Part shown: positions 13,110-23,856 of the stretch, piece by piece
How the letters are laid out: the number at the start of each line of letters is the position of its first letter
How positions within the stretch are numbered: the first letter of the stretch is position 1
Source: Luscinia megarhynchos
Lineage: Eukaryota; Chordata; Aves; Passeriformes; Turdidae
Direction of reading: 5' to 3'
Length of the DNA: 64,000 bases
NCBI GenBank assembly: GCA_034336665.1
Contig: CM067588.1
Location: forward strand, 6,326,655-6,390,654
Notes under the pieces: generated by a model
Seen by the model: the letters and a program-made list of their open reading frames with translations, nothing else
Databases searched by the model: none
What the model was told of the DNA's origin: nothing
Translations under genes and position numbers: made by a program

Positions 13110-13338
13110 GGGAGGTGAGAAGGGAAAAGGGGAAAAGGGGAAAAGGGGAAAAGGGGAAAAGGGGAAAAGGGGAAAAGGGGCTGGCAGGGGAGGTGAGAAG
13201 GGGAAAAGGGGATGGCAGGGGAGGTGAGAAGGGGAAAAGGGGCTGGCAGGGGAGGTGAGAAGGGGAAAGGGGCTGGCAGGGGAGGTGAGAAGGGGAAAAG
13301 GGGATGGCAGGGGAGGTGAGAAGGGAAAAGGGCTGGCA
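13110..13338. repeat. Purine-rich minisatellite
   Basis: A run of GGGAAAA units followed by about six copies of a roughly 31-bp unit combining CTGGCAGGGGAGGTGAG with AAGGGGAAAAGGGG. Confidence 0.9.
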
Positions 13339-13614
13339 GACACCTGGGTGTTGGTATCCCAAGGGCTGGAGCCGTGTCCAGGCAGGGATGGGATGCACAT
13401 CACCCTGAGTGACAGCTCCGGGCTCCTCCTGCCTTTGGCGCTGCTGGGATTTCCTGCTGCTCAGAGCAATCCTGTTTCTTCTCCACACCCCAAAAATCAG
13501 CCCCAGGCACCCAGCAGGAGCTGCTCCTTCCCAGATCCAGGGACAGTGGCTCCTGTGCCGTGCGGGCTGCGGGCAGGAGGAGCTGCCAGGAGCGCCAGGG
13601 AACATCCTGAGCCA

Positions 13615-13620
13615 CATCCC
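13615..13620. repeat. Target-site duplication, left copy (CATCCC)
   Basis: CATCCC directly precedes the LTR terminus and is repeated exactly at 14243-14248 on the other side. A 6-bp duplication is the size class II endogenous retroviruses produce. Confidence 0.85.
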
Positions 13621-14242
13621 TGTCACAGCCCGGGGTGTCCCTCAGCCCTGAGCTCAGCTCTGAGCACACGCAGGGGTTTGAGCCCAGCTCTTTCCATGGG
13701 AGGCTGCAGGAGCTGTTCTGAGAGGTTTCCATGGCTGTTTATTCTCCCTCATCTCAGGATTGCTCTGCCCAGCTCACAGCTCTGCTCGCCAGACGTCCAG
13801 GGCAGAATCTGCCTGGCAGAGGCAGGACTGATCTTTTATAGTCTAAATTACCTACTGGGGATTTACAATTATTTTCCAGTACAATTCAGTCTTATAACAT
13901 GGTCCAGCTGTGTTCACACCCAATCTGACAGTGCCAGCATGTCACCCAGCATGGATGGCACGGAGCAGAAGGAGGAAGAGGATCCACACCCCAAATTCTC
14001 CATCTTGGCCACGTGTCCCTTATCACAAACATTCTAGAAATCTGCTAATTCTACATTCTGACAGTCTAATTTACACTCTGTTTATTGTTGCAGCTTGCAT
14101 TTCTTCTCTCAATGTTGGTAAATTGTTCCAAGGAGCTGAATCAGCCCCTGAGACACCTGGAGCTCACTCAGGGGTCTTTGGGGACCCTGCCAGGGGTGTT
14201 GAACCTCCCAGGGCAGCCAGAGGAGCACTCTGGGCTCCCACA
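13621..14242 (-). mobile_element. Solo LTR of an endogenous retrovirus (ERVK-like), 622 bp
   Basis: The element has TG...CA termini and perfect 6-bp flanking duplications (CATCCC). Read on the minus strand, it starts TGTGGGAGCC, has a U3 of about 400 bp, a TATAAAAG box at 13833-13840, an AATAAA signal at 13738-13743 about 90 bp further on, and a U5 of roughly 110 bp ending in TGACA. This is the U3-R-U5 order of an LTR promoter. No gag, pol or env sequence lies next to it, so it is a solo LTR left by recombination. A close relative is at 25129-25739 and fragments lie at 17057-17130, 20741-21019 and 55508-55659. The class II assignment rests on the duplication length and is an inference. Confidence 0.88.
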
Positions 14243-14248
14243 CATCCC
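14243..14248. repeat. Target-site duplication, right copy (CATCCC)
   Basis: Exact repeat of the hexamer at 13615-13620. It proves that this LTR inserted as its own unit. Confidence 0.85.
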
Positions 14249-14794
14249 AATCACACCCTGAGGGATTTCCCAGGGCTCCTCCCCCAGAACATTCCCTGCC
14301 AGCAAACACCACTGTGAGAGGGCCAAAAGGGAGGTGAGGAGGCAGCACAGCAGTGCCAGTCCCACCCTCACGTCACTGTGCCCCCCTAGTCCCAGGGACA
14401 GGGATTTGGGGATTCTGGCATGGAGCTGGAGCCCAGCCCAGCGAGGCTGTGCTGCCCCGGGCTGGCTCCTGGCCAGGCACGTTAAATCCTCAGCTCTGCC
14501 TCACGTGGAGAGGCCCCGCTGGGGACACTGCAGCCAGTGCTGCCTTTGGGACAGAGGGGACAGAGCCCGGGGCACAGGGACACACCTGCCTGGGGAGCAG
14601 AGCAGAGGCGGCAGCAGTGTCCAAAGGTGTCACAGCCAGAGGGAGCAGCCAGTCCAAGCATCCTTTGGTGCAAAACCACCGAATTTGTGCTGTAAGAACA
14701 CCTAATTTTGGCTGGCAGCTGCTGGCCCCCGTGGAATATCTGTCCCCAGAGTGGGGGACTCGTCCCAGAGCTCACACAGAGAGGCAGGAGCTCG
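14249..14794. other. Unique sequence, no gene recognised
   Basis: Moderately GC-rich unique sequence between the LTR and the next array. No exon or RNA gene is supported. Confidence 0.45.
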
Positions 14795-15640
14795 GGGGGG
14801 TCATTTTCACCTGTTTTCCTGCAACACAGTTTGGGGGGATTAATTTTCACCTGTTCCACCTGCAGCTCAATTTGGGGGGTTCATTTTCACCTGTTCCACC
14901 TGCAGCTCAATTTGGGGGGTTCATTTCCACCTGTTTTCCTTCAGCTCAATTTGGGGGGTTCATTTTCACCCCTTTTCCTGCAGCTCAATTTGGGGGGCTC
15001 ATTTCCACCTGTTTTCCTGCAGCACAGTTTGGGGGGGTTAATTTTACCTGTTCCACCTGCAGCTCAGCTCAGGGGGTTCATTTTCCCCTGTTCCACCTGC
15101 AGCTCAATTTGGGGGGTTGATTTTCACCTGTTTCACCTGCAGCTCAATTTGGGGCTTCATTTTCCCCTGTTCCACCTGCAGCTCAGCTCGGGGAGGTTCA
15201 TTTTCCCCTGTTCCACCTGCAGCTCAATTTGGGGGGCTCACTTTCACCTGTTCCACCTGCAGCTCAATTTGGGGGTTCATTTTCCCCTGCTCCACCTGCA
15301 GCTCAATTTGGGGGGCTCATTTTCACCTGCTCCACCTGCAGCTCAATTTGGGCGGCTCATTTTCCCCTGTTCCACCTGCAGCTCAATTTGGGGGGCTCAT
15401 TTTCCCCTGCTCCACCTGCAGCTCAATTTGGGCGGCTCATTTTCACCTGTTCCACCTGCAGCTCAATTTGGGGGGCTCATTTTCACCTGTTTCACCTGCA
15501 GCTCAGCAGATTAATTTTTACCTGTTTCACCTGCAGCTCAGCTCAGGAGGTTCATTTTCCCCAGTTTCACCTGCAGCTCAATTTGGGGGGATTCATTTTC
15601 CCCTGCTCCACCCGCAGCTCAATTTGGGGGTTCATTTGCT
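14795..15640. repeat. 41-bp minisatellite carrying a splice-acceptor-like motif in each unit
   Basis: About 20 copies of a unit of about 41 bp: a G-run, TTCATTTTCACCTGTTCC, then ACCTGCAGCTCAATTT. Each unit has a pyrimidine-rich tract followed by CAG, resembling a 3' splice site. Plus-strand open frames (FTCSTCSS-type repeats) are array artefacts. Confidence 0.92.
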
Positions 15641-15929
15641 GACCACGGCAACCAGCGCTGCAAACCTGAATCCAGCAGCATCTCCTCCGAATTTTGCCCA
15701 TGGAGCATCACCATAACAACAGCTCCACCAATCCACACCGGAGATCCCTTAGCAACCAGGAGCTGCCAAACTGCAAAACAAAGTGAAAAAAAAACCTGCA
15801 CAAAGTCTTTCCTCCATGGTCCTGCTGCAATGGGCACAGCCAGGGAAATGGGTTTGGCCTCTGGTTTGGGGGTTCACTGATTGTCCTCCCAAAAAGGGAA
15901 TGGACTGACAGAACCTGAGCTGCCACCCC
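15641..15929. other. Unique spacer, nothing recognised
   Basis: Short unique sequence between two arrays. No gene signal is seen. Confidence 0.5.
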
Positions 15930-16772
15930 TGAGAGCCCCGATTGTCACCTCAGAGCCCCGATTGTCACCGCTGAGAGCCCTGACTGTCACCTCAGAGCCC
16001 AGATTGTCACCTCAGAGCCCCGATTGTCACCTCTGAGAGCCCCGATTGTCACCTGAGAGCCCAGATTGTCACCTCTGACATCTCTCATTGTCACCTCAGA
16101 GAGCCCCGATTGTCACCTCGAGTCACCTCATAGCCTCGATTGCCACCTCAGAGCCCCGATTGTCACCTCAGAGAGCTCTCATTGTCACCTCAGAGCCCCG
16201 ATTGTCACCTCAGAGCCCAGATTGTCACCAATGAAAGCCCCGATTGTCACCTCTGAGAGCCCCGATTGTCACCTCAGAGCCCAGATTGTCACCTCAGAGC
16301 CCCGATTGTCACCTCTGAGAGCCCCGATTGTCACCTGAGAGCCCCGATTGTCACCTCTGACATCTCTCATTGTCACCTCAGAGAGCCCCGATTGTCACCT
16401 CGAGTCACCTCATAGCCTCGATTGCCACCTCAGAGCCCCGATTGTCACCTCAGAGAGCTCTCATTGTCACCTCTGAGCCCCGATTGTCACCTCAGAGCCC
16501 AGATTGTCACCAATGAGTGCCCCGATTGTCACCTAGAGCCACGATTGTCACCTCAGAGATCTCTCATTGTCACCTCTGAGCCTCGATTGTCACCAATGAG
16601 AGTCCCGATTGTCACCTCAGGGCCACGATTGTCACCTCTGAGAGCATCGATTGTCACCTCAGAGTCGCGATTGTCACCTCAGAGAGCTCTCATTGTCACC
16701 TCTGAGCACCGATTGTTACTTCAGAGCCCCGATTGTCACCTCAGAGCCCCGATTGTCACCCTGAGATCCCAG
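15930..16772. repeat. 20-bp minisatellite GAGCCCCGATTGTCACCTCA with higher-order structure
   Basis: About 40 copies of a unit of about 20 bp. A block of variants (CATCTCTCATTG, CGAGTCACCTCATAGCC and neighbours) occurs twice at an offset of 282 bp (16081 and 16363), showing a later block duplication. Confidence 0.92.
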
Positions 16773-18253
16773 ACTGTCACCCAGCCCTGGCACTGCCGGA
16801 GCTGCTGCTTGGGGGCTCCAGCTGTTCCCAGCTGTTGTTTCCCAGGGGTTAAACCACCCAAGAGCTCAGAAAGAACCAGAGTTTGCTGCCGCCAGCGAAC
16901 CCTGTCCCCTGCCAGCTCCCAGCCGCGTGGGGAGGAGATAAGCTGTTTTCCAGGGAATGATCCATCGCTGCCGCTGAGTCACTGCCAGGCTTCCCTTCCC
17001 GGGCGGGGCACGGGCGAGCTGCGGCCGAGCGCTCCGGGCTCCGTGGGACGGGCCGGGGTGGGAGCCCTGAGCGCTCCTCTGGCTGCCCTGGGAGGTTTGA
17101 GACCCCCTGGCAGGGTCCCCAAGACCCCGCTGCTGTTCCCCGCCCCACGCCCCCCGTCCCGTCTGACATCCCCCGGGAAAATCGGGGAATTGGAGCGGAT
17201 GGCGGCGGAGCTGGCTGGGAAAATCGGGGAAATCTCTCGTGTCCTTCCCGCTGGGGTGACAGCTCGGGGACAGGGGGACGCTGCGGGGCTGCTGCAGCCC
17301 CCAGACCCTCCCTGGGGCTGGGGGAGGTGACCCAGAGCGCGGAGCTCGCCGTTCCTCTTCCCTGCTTTGTGCGCCCTGGGGTCGCCCCTGCTCTCATCCC
17401 AGCGGGATTTTGGGCAGCCCAAACCCTGCTCCAGCCTCTTCCCTCCTCAGGCAACCCCCCCAGGCTGCTTTTCGCCCAGAACACACACAAACAAAGCCGG
17501 CTGGAGCAGGCAGGGCGGACAAGGACCTTGCCCCCTCCTCGCCTGCGAGCAAACACGGCGTGACGGCGGCAAAGGGCGCAGAAATTGCTGGGGGAGGGAG
17601 CTGGCACAGCCTGGCAGGGCTGGGAGCTGGCACAGCCTGGCAGGGCTGGCGGCAGCTCCGGGAAAGCCTCGGCATCGCCAGGCTCAGGCGCTGCCGGGGC
17701 TGGGCAGGGAGGGAAATGAACCCTCAGGGAGCCCAGAATTTGTTGGAATTGATGCTGAGGCAGCTCCCCGGCTGGGGAGAAGCTCCAGAGGGGCTGAATG
17801 CACCGATTGCCTCATTAACAGCGGGATTTCCCACCCAAAAATGCTTTAATTGTCCCCAGGCTGCCTGACACCGCCTTGCCTCCCTCTGAGGAACCTCCAG
17901 AGACTCCTCCCGGCTGGAAGAGGCGCAGGGCTCACCCCGAGGGATGCCGAGCGCTCCGCACCGCCCGGCACCGCCCGGGCTCTCAGCCCGCTGCCCCCGC
18001 TGCTCCCAGCCGGGAATAAAACCCACAAAACCCGCTCAAACGCGGAGGGAAACGCCGCGCTCAGCTCGTCCCCATCGAGGGGTCGCGGCGCATTTTGGAA
18101 AATGCTTCCACCTCGTGGCTCTGCGGAGAAACTCCTTCCCGCTGCCGGGCGCCGTGCCACCCTCCGTGCCCAGCGCTGCCCGTGCCCCGCCCGGCTGCGC
18201 AGGACGGGCACGGGCTGGCCCGGCGGGGGAGAGCCGGAGGAGCCCGTGGGCAC
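16773..18253. other. GC- and CpG-rich unique sequence, no gene recognised
   Basis: About 1.5 kb with many CpGs, densest at 16985-17300 and 17930-18240, which looks like a broken CpG island. It holds an LTR fragment at 17057-17130 and a tandem duplication of GGGAGCTGGCACAGCCTGG near 17596-17650. None of the overlapping open frames on either strand resembles a known protein. Confidence 0.45.
17057..17130 (+). mobile_element. LTR fragment (U3 start)
   Basis: The sequence from GTGGGAGCC through CTCTGGCTGCCCTGGGAGG to CAGGGTCCCCAAGACCCC matches the minus-strand beginning of the LTR at 13621-14242. Only the outer part of U3 is visible, in the opposite orientation to the other copies. Confidence 0.7.
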
Positions 18254-18672
18254 TCCAAACCAGTCCAAACCCAGTCCTCCCAGTCCAAACCCAGCTCAAA
18301 CCTAGTCCAAACCCAGTCCTCCCAGTCCAAATTCAGTCCTCCCAGTCCAAACCCAGTCCAAACCCAGCTCGAACCCAGTCCTCCCAGTCCAAACCCAGTC
18401 CAAACCCAGTCCTCCCAGTCCAAACCCATCCAAACCCAGTCCAAACCCAGTCTAAGCTCAGTCCTCCCAGTCCAAACCCAGTCCTCCCAGTCCAAACCCA
18501 GTCCTCCCAGTCCAAACCCAGTCCAAACCCTGTCCCCCCATCCTCCCAGTCCAAACCCGTCAACACTCAGTCCAAACCCGTCAAAACCCAGTCCAAGCCC
18601 AGTCCGAACCCAGTCCCCTCAGTCCTCCCAGTCCAAACCCAGTCCAAACCCAGTCCTCCCAGTCCTCCCAGC
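18254..18672. repeat. Minisatellite of CCAGTCCAAACCCAGTCCT units
   Basis: About 35 imperfect 11-12 bp elements (AGTCCAAACCC and AGTCCTCCC). They stay open in several frames and so produce spurious Gln/Pro/Ser-rich frames on the plus strand. Confidence 0.9.
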
Positions 18673-19516
18673 ACGCGGGGCTGGCAGAGCTCGGCCGGAG
18701 CCGCAACCCCCCGGGTGGGGACAGGGGAAAAGCCTCGGGCGGCTTCGGGAATCACCCGGCGCCTCCCGAAATCCAGGACTGGCCAGGGGAGGGGATCAGA
18801 GCCCTGCGGTTCCGCGTCCTCCCGGGACCCTTCCCGAGGACACCCCAGGCTGCTGGGCCCGGTCTGGGCTCCGGAAATTCCCGGGAGGAGTCGGGACTTG
18901 GCGCAGGAGGATGAGCAGCGCTGCGAGCGCAGCGCGGGGCGCCCGTCCCTGATTTCTCAGGCAATAAAACCTCCAATTTCGCAGGAAAAGCGGGTTGGGC
19001 TGCAGTGGAAGTTTTCCCGGTGAACCTCTGCAGCCCCACTCGTGTTTGCGGGGAGCCTGGGGGAGCAGCCCTGCGGAAAACCGGGATTCTCCCGCCGCTG
19101 ATGCTCGGAACGTTTCACACGGCAAACCCCGACAGGTACCGCAGGCAGGGTTCGGAAAGAGGGACAGCCAGGCTCCTCCTGCCGGGATCTCAGCCGCCAC
19201 AAGGCGGGAGAGGCGGCTCTCCAGGCAGGCAGGGCTCCGCTCTCCGGCCGGGGCTCGAGCCCAGCGCTCCCGTTAACGAGCAGGACACGGGAGCGGCGGG
19301 GCGGCAGCGCTCTGTCCAGCCCCTGCGGGCGCTTGGCACGCCGCGACCTGCCGGGGGTTCATCAGCGCCGTGAGGAGCCTGCCAGTCGCCACACGAGCCG
19401 CCGTGGCGAGGAAATGAAAAGCCAGGCACCATCTGCCGCGAGTCCCCGGGAGGGAGCGGAGCGTCGGGAGCGGCGTCCGCGCCTGCCCGGGGCAGCCCCG
19501 GCTGCGGGGTCGGGCC
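18673..19516. other. CpG-rich unique sequence, no gene recognised
   Basis: GC-rich sequence with island-like CpG density at 19050-19510. No TATA motif, donor-acceptor pair or recognisable peptide was found. It could hold a CpG promoter, but this cannot be shown from sequence alone. Confidence 0.4.
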
Positions 19517-20330
19517 GGATAACGGGGTTCTTCTTCATCCGTAGGGGGATAATGGGGTTCTCTTCGTCCGTGGGGATAACGGGGTTCTTCTTCATCCCTG
19601 GGGATAATGGGGGTTCTTCTTCGGCTGTGGGGATAACGGGGTTCTTCTTCGTCCGTGGGGATAATGGGGGTTCTTCATCCGTGGTGATAATGGGGGTTCT
19701 TCATCCCTGGGGATAACGGGGGTTCTTCTTCATCCGTGGGGATAACGGGGTTCTTCTTCATCCGTGGGGATAACGGGGGTTCTTTATCCATGGGGATAAC
19801 GGGGTTCTTCTTCATCCGTGGGGATAACGGGGGTTCTTTATCCATGGGGATACCCGGGGTTCTTCTTCATCCGTGGGGATAACGGGGGTTCTTCTTCGGC
19901 TGTGGGGATAACGGGGTTCTTCTTCCATGGGGATAACGGGGATTCTTCGTCCGTGGGGATAACGGGGTTCTTCTTCGTCCGTGGGGATAACGGGGTTCTT
20001 CTTTATCCATGGGGATAACGGGGTTCTTCTTCATCCAGGGGGATAACGGGGTTCTTCTTCATCCGTGGGGATAACGGGGGTTCTTCGGCTGTGGGGATAA
20101 CGGGGGTTCTTCTTCATCCGTGGGGATAACGGGGTTCGTCTTCGTCCCGTGGGGATAACGGGGTTCTTCTTCGGCTGTGGAGATAACGGGGGTTCTTCTT
20201 TATTCGTGGGGATAACGGGGTTCTTCTTCATCCCTGGGGATAACGGGGGTTCTTCTTCATCCGTGGGGATAACGGGGGTTCTTCTTCGTCCGTGGGGATA
20301 ACGGGGGTTCTTCATCCATGGGGATAAAGG
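19517..20330. repeat. 28-bp minisatellite GGGGATAACGGGGTTCTTCT...
   Basis: About 28 copies of a 27-29 bp unit: GGGGATAACGGGGTTCTTCT followed by TCATCCGT or TCGGCTGT variants. Confidence 0.93.
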
Positions 20331-20735
20331 GAGTTCTTGCAGGAGTTATCCCACCGGGATAAACGGAGTCCTGTCCAGGAGTTATCCCACCGGAATACAC
20401 GGAGTCCTTCTCGGGAGTTATCCCACCGGGATAAAGTGACTCACCCCGTGGAGTTCAGCCCGCCAGGATAACGCATTTCATTTCTTCTCCCTGGGGTTCA
20501 GCCCCCCGGGATAACGCCCCTCCTTCCCAGGGTGATCCCCCGGGATAACTCCCTTCCTTCCCAGGGTTATCCCCCTGGATAATTCCCTTCCTTCCCAGGG
20601 TGATCCCCCGGGATAATTCCCTTCCTTCCCAGGGTGATCCCCCCTCAACCTCGCGCCTCCCTCCCAAGGGTTATTCCCTGTCAATAACGCGACTCTTTCT
20701 CAGGGCTGTCCCCCTCAATAACGCCGCTCCTTTCC
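20331..20735. repeat. Degenerate continuation of the GGGATAAC array
   Basis: Longer, diverged units (GGAGTTATCCCACCGGGATAA, then CTTCCCAGGGTGATCCCC) keep the GGGATAA core while losing the TTCTTCTTC segment. The array appears to have changed unit in place. Confidence 0.75.
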
Positions 20736-20740
20736 AGAAT

Positions 20741-21019
20741 AAGGAGGAAGAGGTATCCACACCCCAAATTCTCCATCTTGGCCACGTGTCCCTTATCACA
20801 AACATTCTAGAAATCTGCTAATTCTACATTCTAACAGTCTAATTTGCACTCCATTTATTTTTGCAGCTTGCATTTCTTCTCTCAGTGTTGGTAAATTGTT
20901 CCAAGGAGCTGAATGCAGCCCCTGAGACACCTGGGTCTCACTCGAGGGGTCTTTGGGGACCCTGCCAGGGGGGTGTTGAACCTCCCAGGGCAGCCAGAGG
21001 AGCACTCTGGGCTCCCACA
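20741..21019 (-). mobile_element. Truncated LTR (U3 only)
   Basis: From AAGGAGGAAGAGG to GCTCCCACA the sequence aligns to the outer U3 half of the LTR at 13621-14242. It ends at the same terminal CA (21019). The TATA box, R and U5 are missing; the break lies just after a stretch of array sequence. Confidence 0.85.
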
Positions 21020-21593
21020 CTTTCCCAGGATTTATCCCGTTCAACCCCATCCCTCCTTCTCCCGGGTTGCCCCCTCAGCCCCTCGCCTCTGCGGGCCGGG
21101 GGCAGCCCGGGGGAGCCGGGGGGAGCCGCGGAAGGGTGACACACGTTCTGCCCAGCCCAGCGGCAGAGCCAAGGGCTGCTTTTCATGCCCAGCCAGCGCG
21201 GCCACCTCCACCCCCCCGGAGTCCTTGAGTGCCAGCTCCGAGCTCCCGGGCTGTGCGGACAGAGCTGCTGCTCAGCGGGAACAGACGGCGCGGCCTGAGC
21301 CCTCCGGGGCCGGCTGCTGGGACAGGTACGCGCCTTCCGAGGCAGGGAGCCCGCAGCCATCACATTTGGGGATGCAGACTTCAACTTTCCAGCAGGGGCA
21401 ATATGGAAATCTGGCTCCCTCGGAATGATTCATCCCCCCCTTCCCCTGCGAGTCTGTCCCCGTCCGTCCCAGCACCGACACTGGGCGGAGTCTGGGCGCT
21501 CTGGGGGGTTTTGGTGCTCCCTGAGCGTGGTAAAATCGGGAGAGGGGAGAGCAGCAGGACAGGATGGTCCCCGCGGGTTGGGTGGGCTCGGGA
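21020..21593. other. GC-rich unique sequence, no gene recognised
   Basis: Unique, moderately CpG-rich. A donor-like ACAG|GTACGC occurs at 21320-21330 but no matching exon was defined. Confidence 0.4.
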
Positions 21594-21893
21594 GCCAGGC
21601 TCGGCCAGGATTGTTAAATCCAGGGATCCAGGTGATAAATCCATCTCTGGAGTCAGGCTCGGCCAGGATTGTTAAATCCAGGGATCCAGGTGATAAATCC
21701 ATCTCTGGAGTCAGGCTCGGCCAGGATTGTTAAATCCAGGGATCCCAGGTGATGAATCAATCTCTGGGCACTGCCAGGATTGTTAAATCCAGGGATCCCA
21801 GGCGATAAATCCATCCCTGGAGAGCCAGACATGGTCAGGATTGTTAAATCCAGGGATCCCAGGTGATAAATCCATCTCTGGAGAGTCAGGCAC
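21594..21893. repeat. 57-bp tandem repeat with a GGATTgttaAATCC hairpin
   Basis: Five units of about 57-59 bp, each containing GGATTGTTAAATCC, GGGATCC and GATAAATCCATC. GGATT and AATCC form an inverted repeat around a GTTA loop in every unit. Confidence 0.92.
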
Positions 21894-22027
21894 CACCAGC
21901 TGATTCCCGTGTCCGTGTCTGGGGAAATGTTGTCAGACAAATCCTCCCCGGGCCGGCGCCGTCAGGTGGCGCTTGGGAACCGGCGGCGTCACCGCGGGAG
22001 TCTGGACAGGGAGCGCCTGGCAGATGG

Positions 22028-22216
22028 CACGGGAACGGGGACAGGGACAGCCAGAGCCCTGTGACACGGGGACAGGGACAGCCAGAGCCCTGTGACACGG
22101 GGACAGGGACAGCCAGAGATCTGTGACACGGGAACGGGGACAGGGACAGCCAGAGATCTGTGACACAGGGACAGGGACACCCAGAGTCCTGTGACACAGG
22201 GACAGGGGACAGGGAC
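22028..22216. repeat. 31-bp tandem repeat GACAGGGACAGCCAGAG...
   Basis: Five to six copies of a unit of about 31 bp combining CACGGGGACAGGGACAG with CCAGAGCCCTGTGA. Confidence 0.9.
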
Positions 22217-22246
22217 ATGAACTGTTCCCAGAGATCCCAAATCCCG

Positions 22247-22747
22247 AGGATTGGGGGTTTGGTCCCGGGAATTTGGGATTGGGTCCCGGGGATTTGGAGT
22301 TTGGTCCCGGAAATCTGGGGTTTGGTCCGGGGATTTGGGGTTTGGTCCCGGGGATTTGGTCCCAGGGATTTGGGATTTGGTCCCGGCATTTGGGATTTGG
22401 TCCCAGGAATTTGGGATTTGGTGCCGGGATTTGGTCCCGGGGATTTGGGGTTTGGCCCCGGGATTTGGCGTTTGGCCCCGGGGATTTGGGATATGGTCCC
22501 GGGGATTTGGGGTTTGGTCCCGGGATTTGGGATTTGGTCCCGGGGATTTGGGGTTTGATCCCGGGATTTGGGATTTGGTCCCGGAATTTCGGGTTTGGTC
22601 CCGGGGATTTGGGATATGGTCCCGGCATTTGGAGTTTGGTTCGGGGATTTGGGATTTCATCCCGGGGATTTGGGGTTTGGTCCCGGGATTTGTGGTTTGG
22701 CCCCGGGATTTGGGGTTTCATCCCGGGGATTTGGGGTTTGGCCCCGG
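22247..22747. repeat. G-rich 21-bp minisatellite GGTCCCGGGGATTTGGGGTTT
   Basis: About 24 copies of GGTCCCGGGGATTTGGGATT-like units. Closely spaced GGG and GGGG runs on the plus strand give G-quadruplex potential; CCCGGG is palindromic. Open frames on both strands are artefacts. Confidence 0.92.
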
Positions 22748-22996
22748 GGATGCCCCAAGGAGGCGGGTTTGGGCGCAGCCTCAGCTCCTGCGGCTCTCCC
22801 TGCTCATCCCGGGGTGCCCGAGCTCGGCTCGGCAGCAGCCCCGGCTCCGGGGAGCGCGTCCCCTGTTAATCAGCTTTTAATTAAAGGACACGCTGACATT
22901 TGGAAATCAGACCCGAGTCTCCTGTGTGGGCTGCCTCTCCCTGCCGCTCGCCTTCTCTGAATCACTCCCTGACACTTTTGCCAGATTAGGATGTGA

Positions 22997-23032
<36 letters not shown>

Positions 23033-23170
23033 CTGCTTCCTTACAAAAATAAATTGAAAAGGAGACGCGAAGCCACCGCTGCCCCTCGGGGAGACGCCGG
23101 AGGGGACGGGGGAACTCCTGTAATTCCTGGGGCTGCGACGTGTCCTACAAATGCGGGGCGGCTTTTCTGC
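22748..23170. other. Unique sequence with a TTAATTAAAG site and a CT microsatellite
   Basis: Contains a homeodomain-type TTTTAATTAAAGG segment near 22875-22888 in unique sequence, then a (CT)n run at about 22999-23028. No exon is supported. Confidence 0.45.
22999..23028. repeat. (CT)n microsatellite
   Basis: Uninterrupted CT dinucleotides after a short CTCC lead-in. Confidence 0.95.
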
Positions 23171-23179
23171 GGGCACGGG

Positions 23180-23410
23180 GATGGTGCGGCAGGGGGTCCC
23201 CTCGATGTCCCCCCGTGTCCCCTCGATGTCCCCTCGATGTCCCCGCCGCCAATTCCCCCCGTGTCCCCAATTCCCCCCGGTGTGTCCGAGCGGGTCCGGG
23301 CTCCGAGCGGGTCCGGGGGTCCCTGGCTCGTCCCCCCTCGGGGTCCGGGGGTCCCTTCCCCGTCCGCCCCGGTGTCCGGGGGTCCCTGGCTCGTCCCCCC
23401 CGCGCCTCCC
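23180..23410. repeat. GC-rich tandem repeat (GTCCGGGGGTCCCT type)
   Basis: Clustered copies of CCCCTCGATGTCCCC, then of GGTCCGGGGGTCCCTGGCTC-like units of about 38 bp. Confidence 0.8.
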
Positions 23411-23774
23411 GCACCTTCTGCCGCGCTGAAACGGGGCCAGCGAGTCTGTTCCGCTGCTGCCATCCCCGAGCTGGGAAATGCGAACAGCAGCGAGCGCCGG
23501 GGGAGGGGGTACTGCGGGGAACCCTCAGCGCTCGCTTCCCCTCGGCTGCTCATTTCAAACCTCCTTTCAAGCAGAAATTACTCACATTAATCAGGAGCGC
23601 CGCAGATTTGGCAGCGCGGAATAGAATTCCAGGACAGAGCCAGGGCCGGCGGAAATCGGAGCCCGGAGCTCCCCGAAATTCATCTCCCCGCTACAGAAGT
23701 GCCTTGAGATCTCCATGACAAAGGGAGGCAAAGGCCCAGAGCATCCCGCCAGGCTGGAGCTGCCCCAGGGCGGC
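23411..23774. other. Unique sequence, no gene recognised
   Basis: GC-rich start, then AT-richer unique sequence at 23550-23640 with TTACTCACATTAATCAGG, which may be regulatory. No exon is supported. Confidence 0.4.
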
Positions 23775-23856
23775 GACGGGGACGGGGACGGGGATGGGAC
23801 AGGGATGGGACAGGGACAGGGATGGGACAGGGACAGGGATGGGACAGGGACACGGC
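23775..23856. repeat. Short GGGACAGGGAT tandem repeat
   Basis: GACGGGGACGGGGACGGGG followed by about seven GGGACAGGGAT elements. Confidence 0.88.

Noticed and set aside
22247..22747. Interstitial telomere repeat
   Set aside because: GGGGATTTGGGG looks telomere-like, but no TTAGGG repeats occur and the unit includes GGTCCC.
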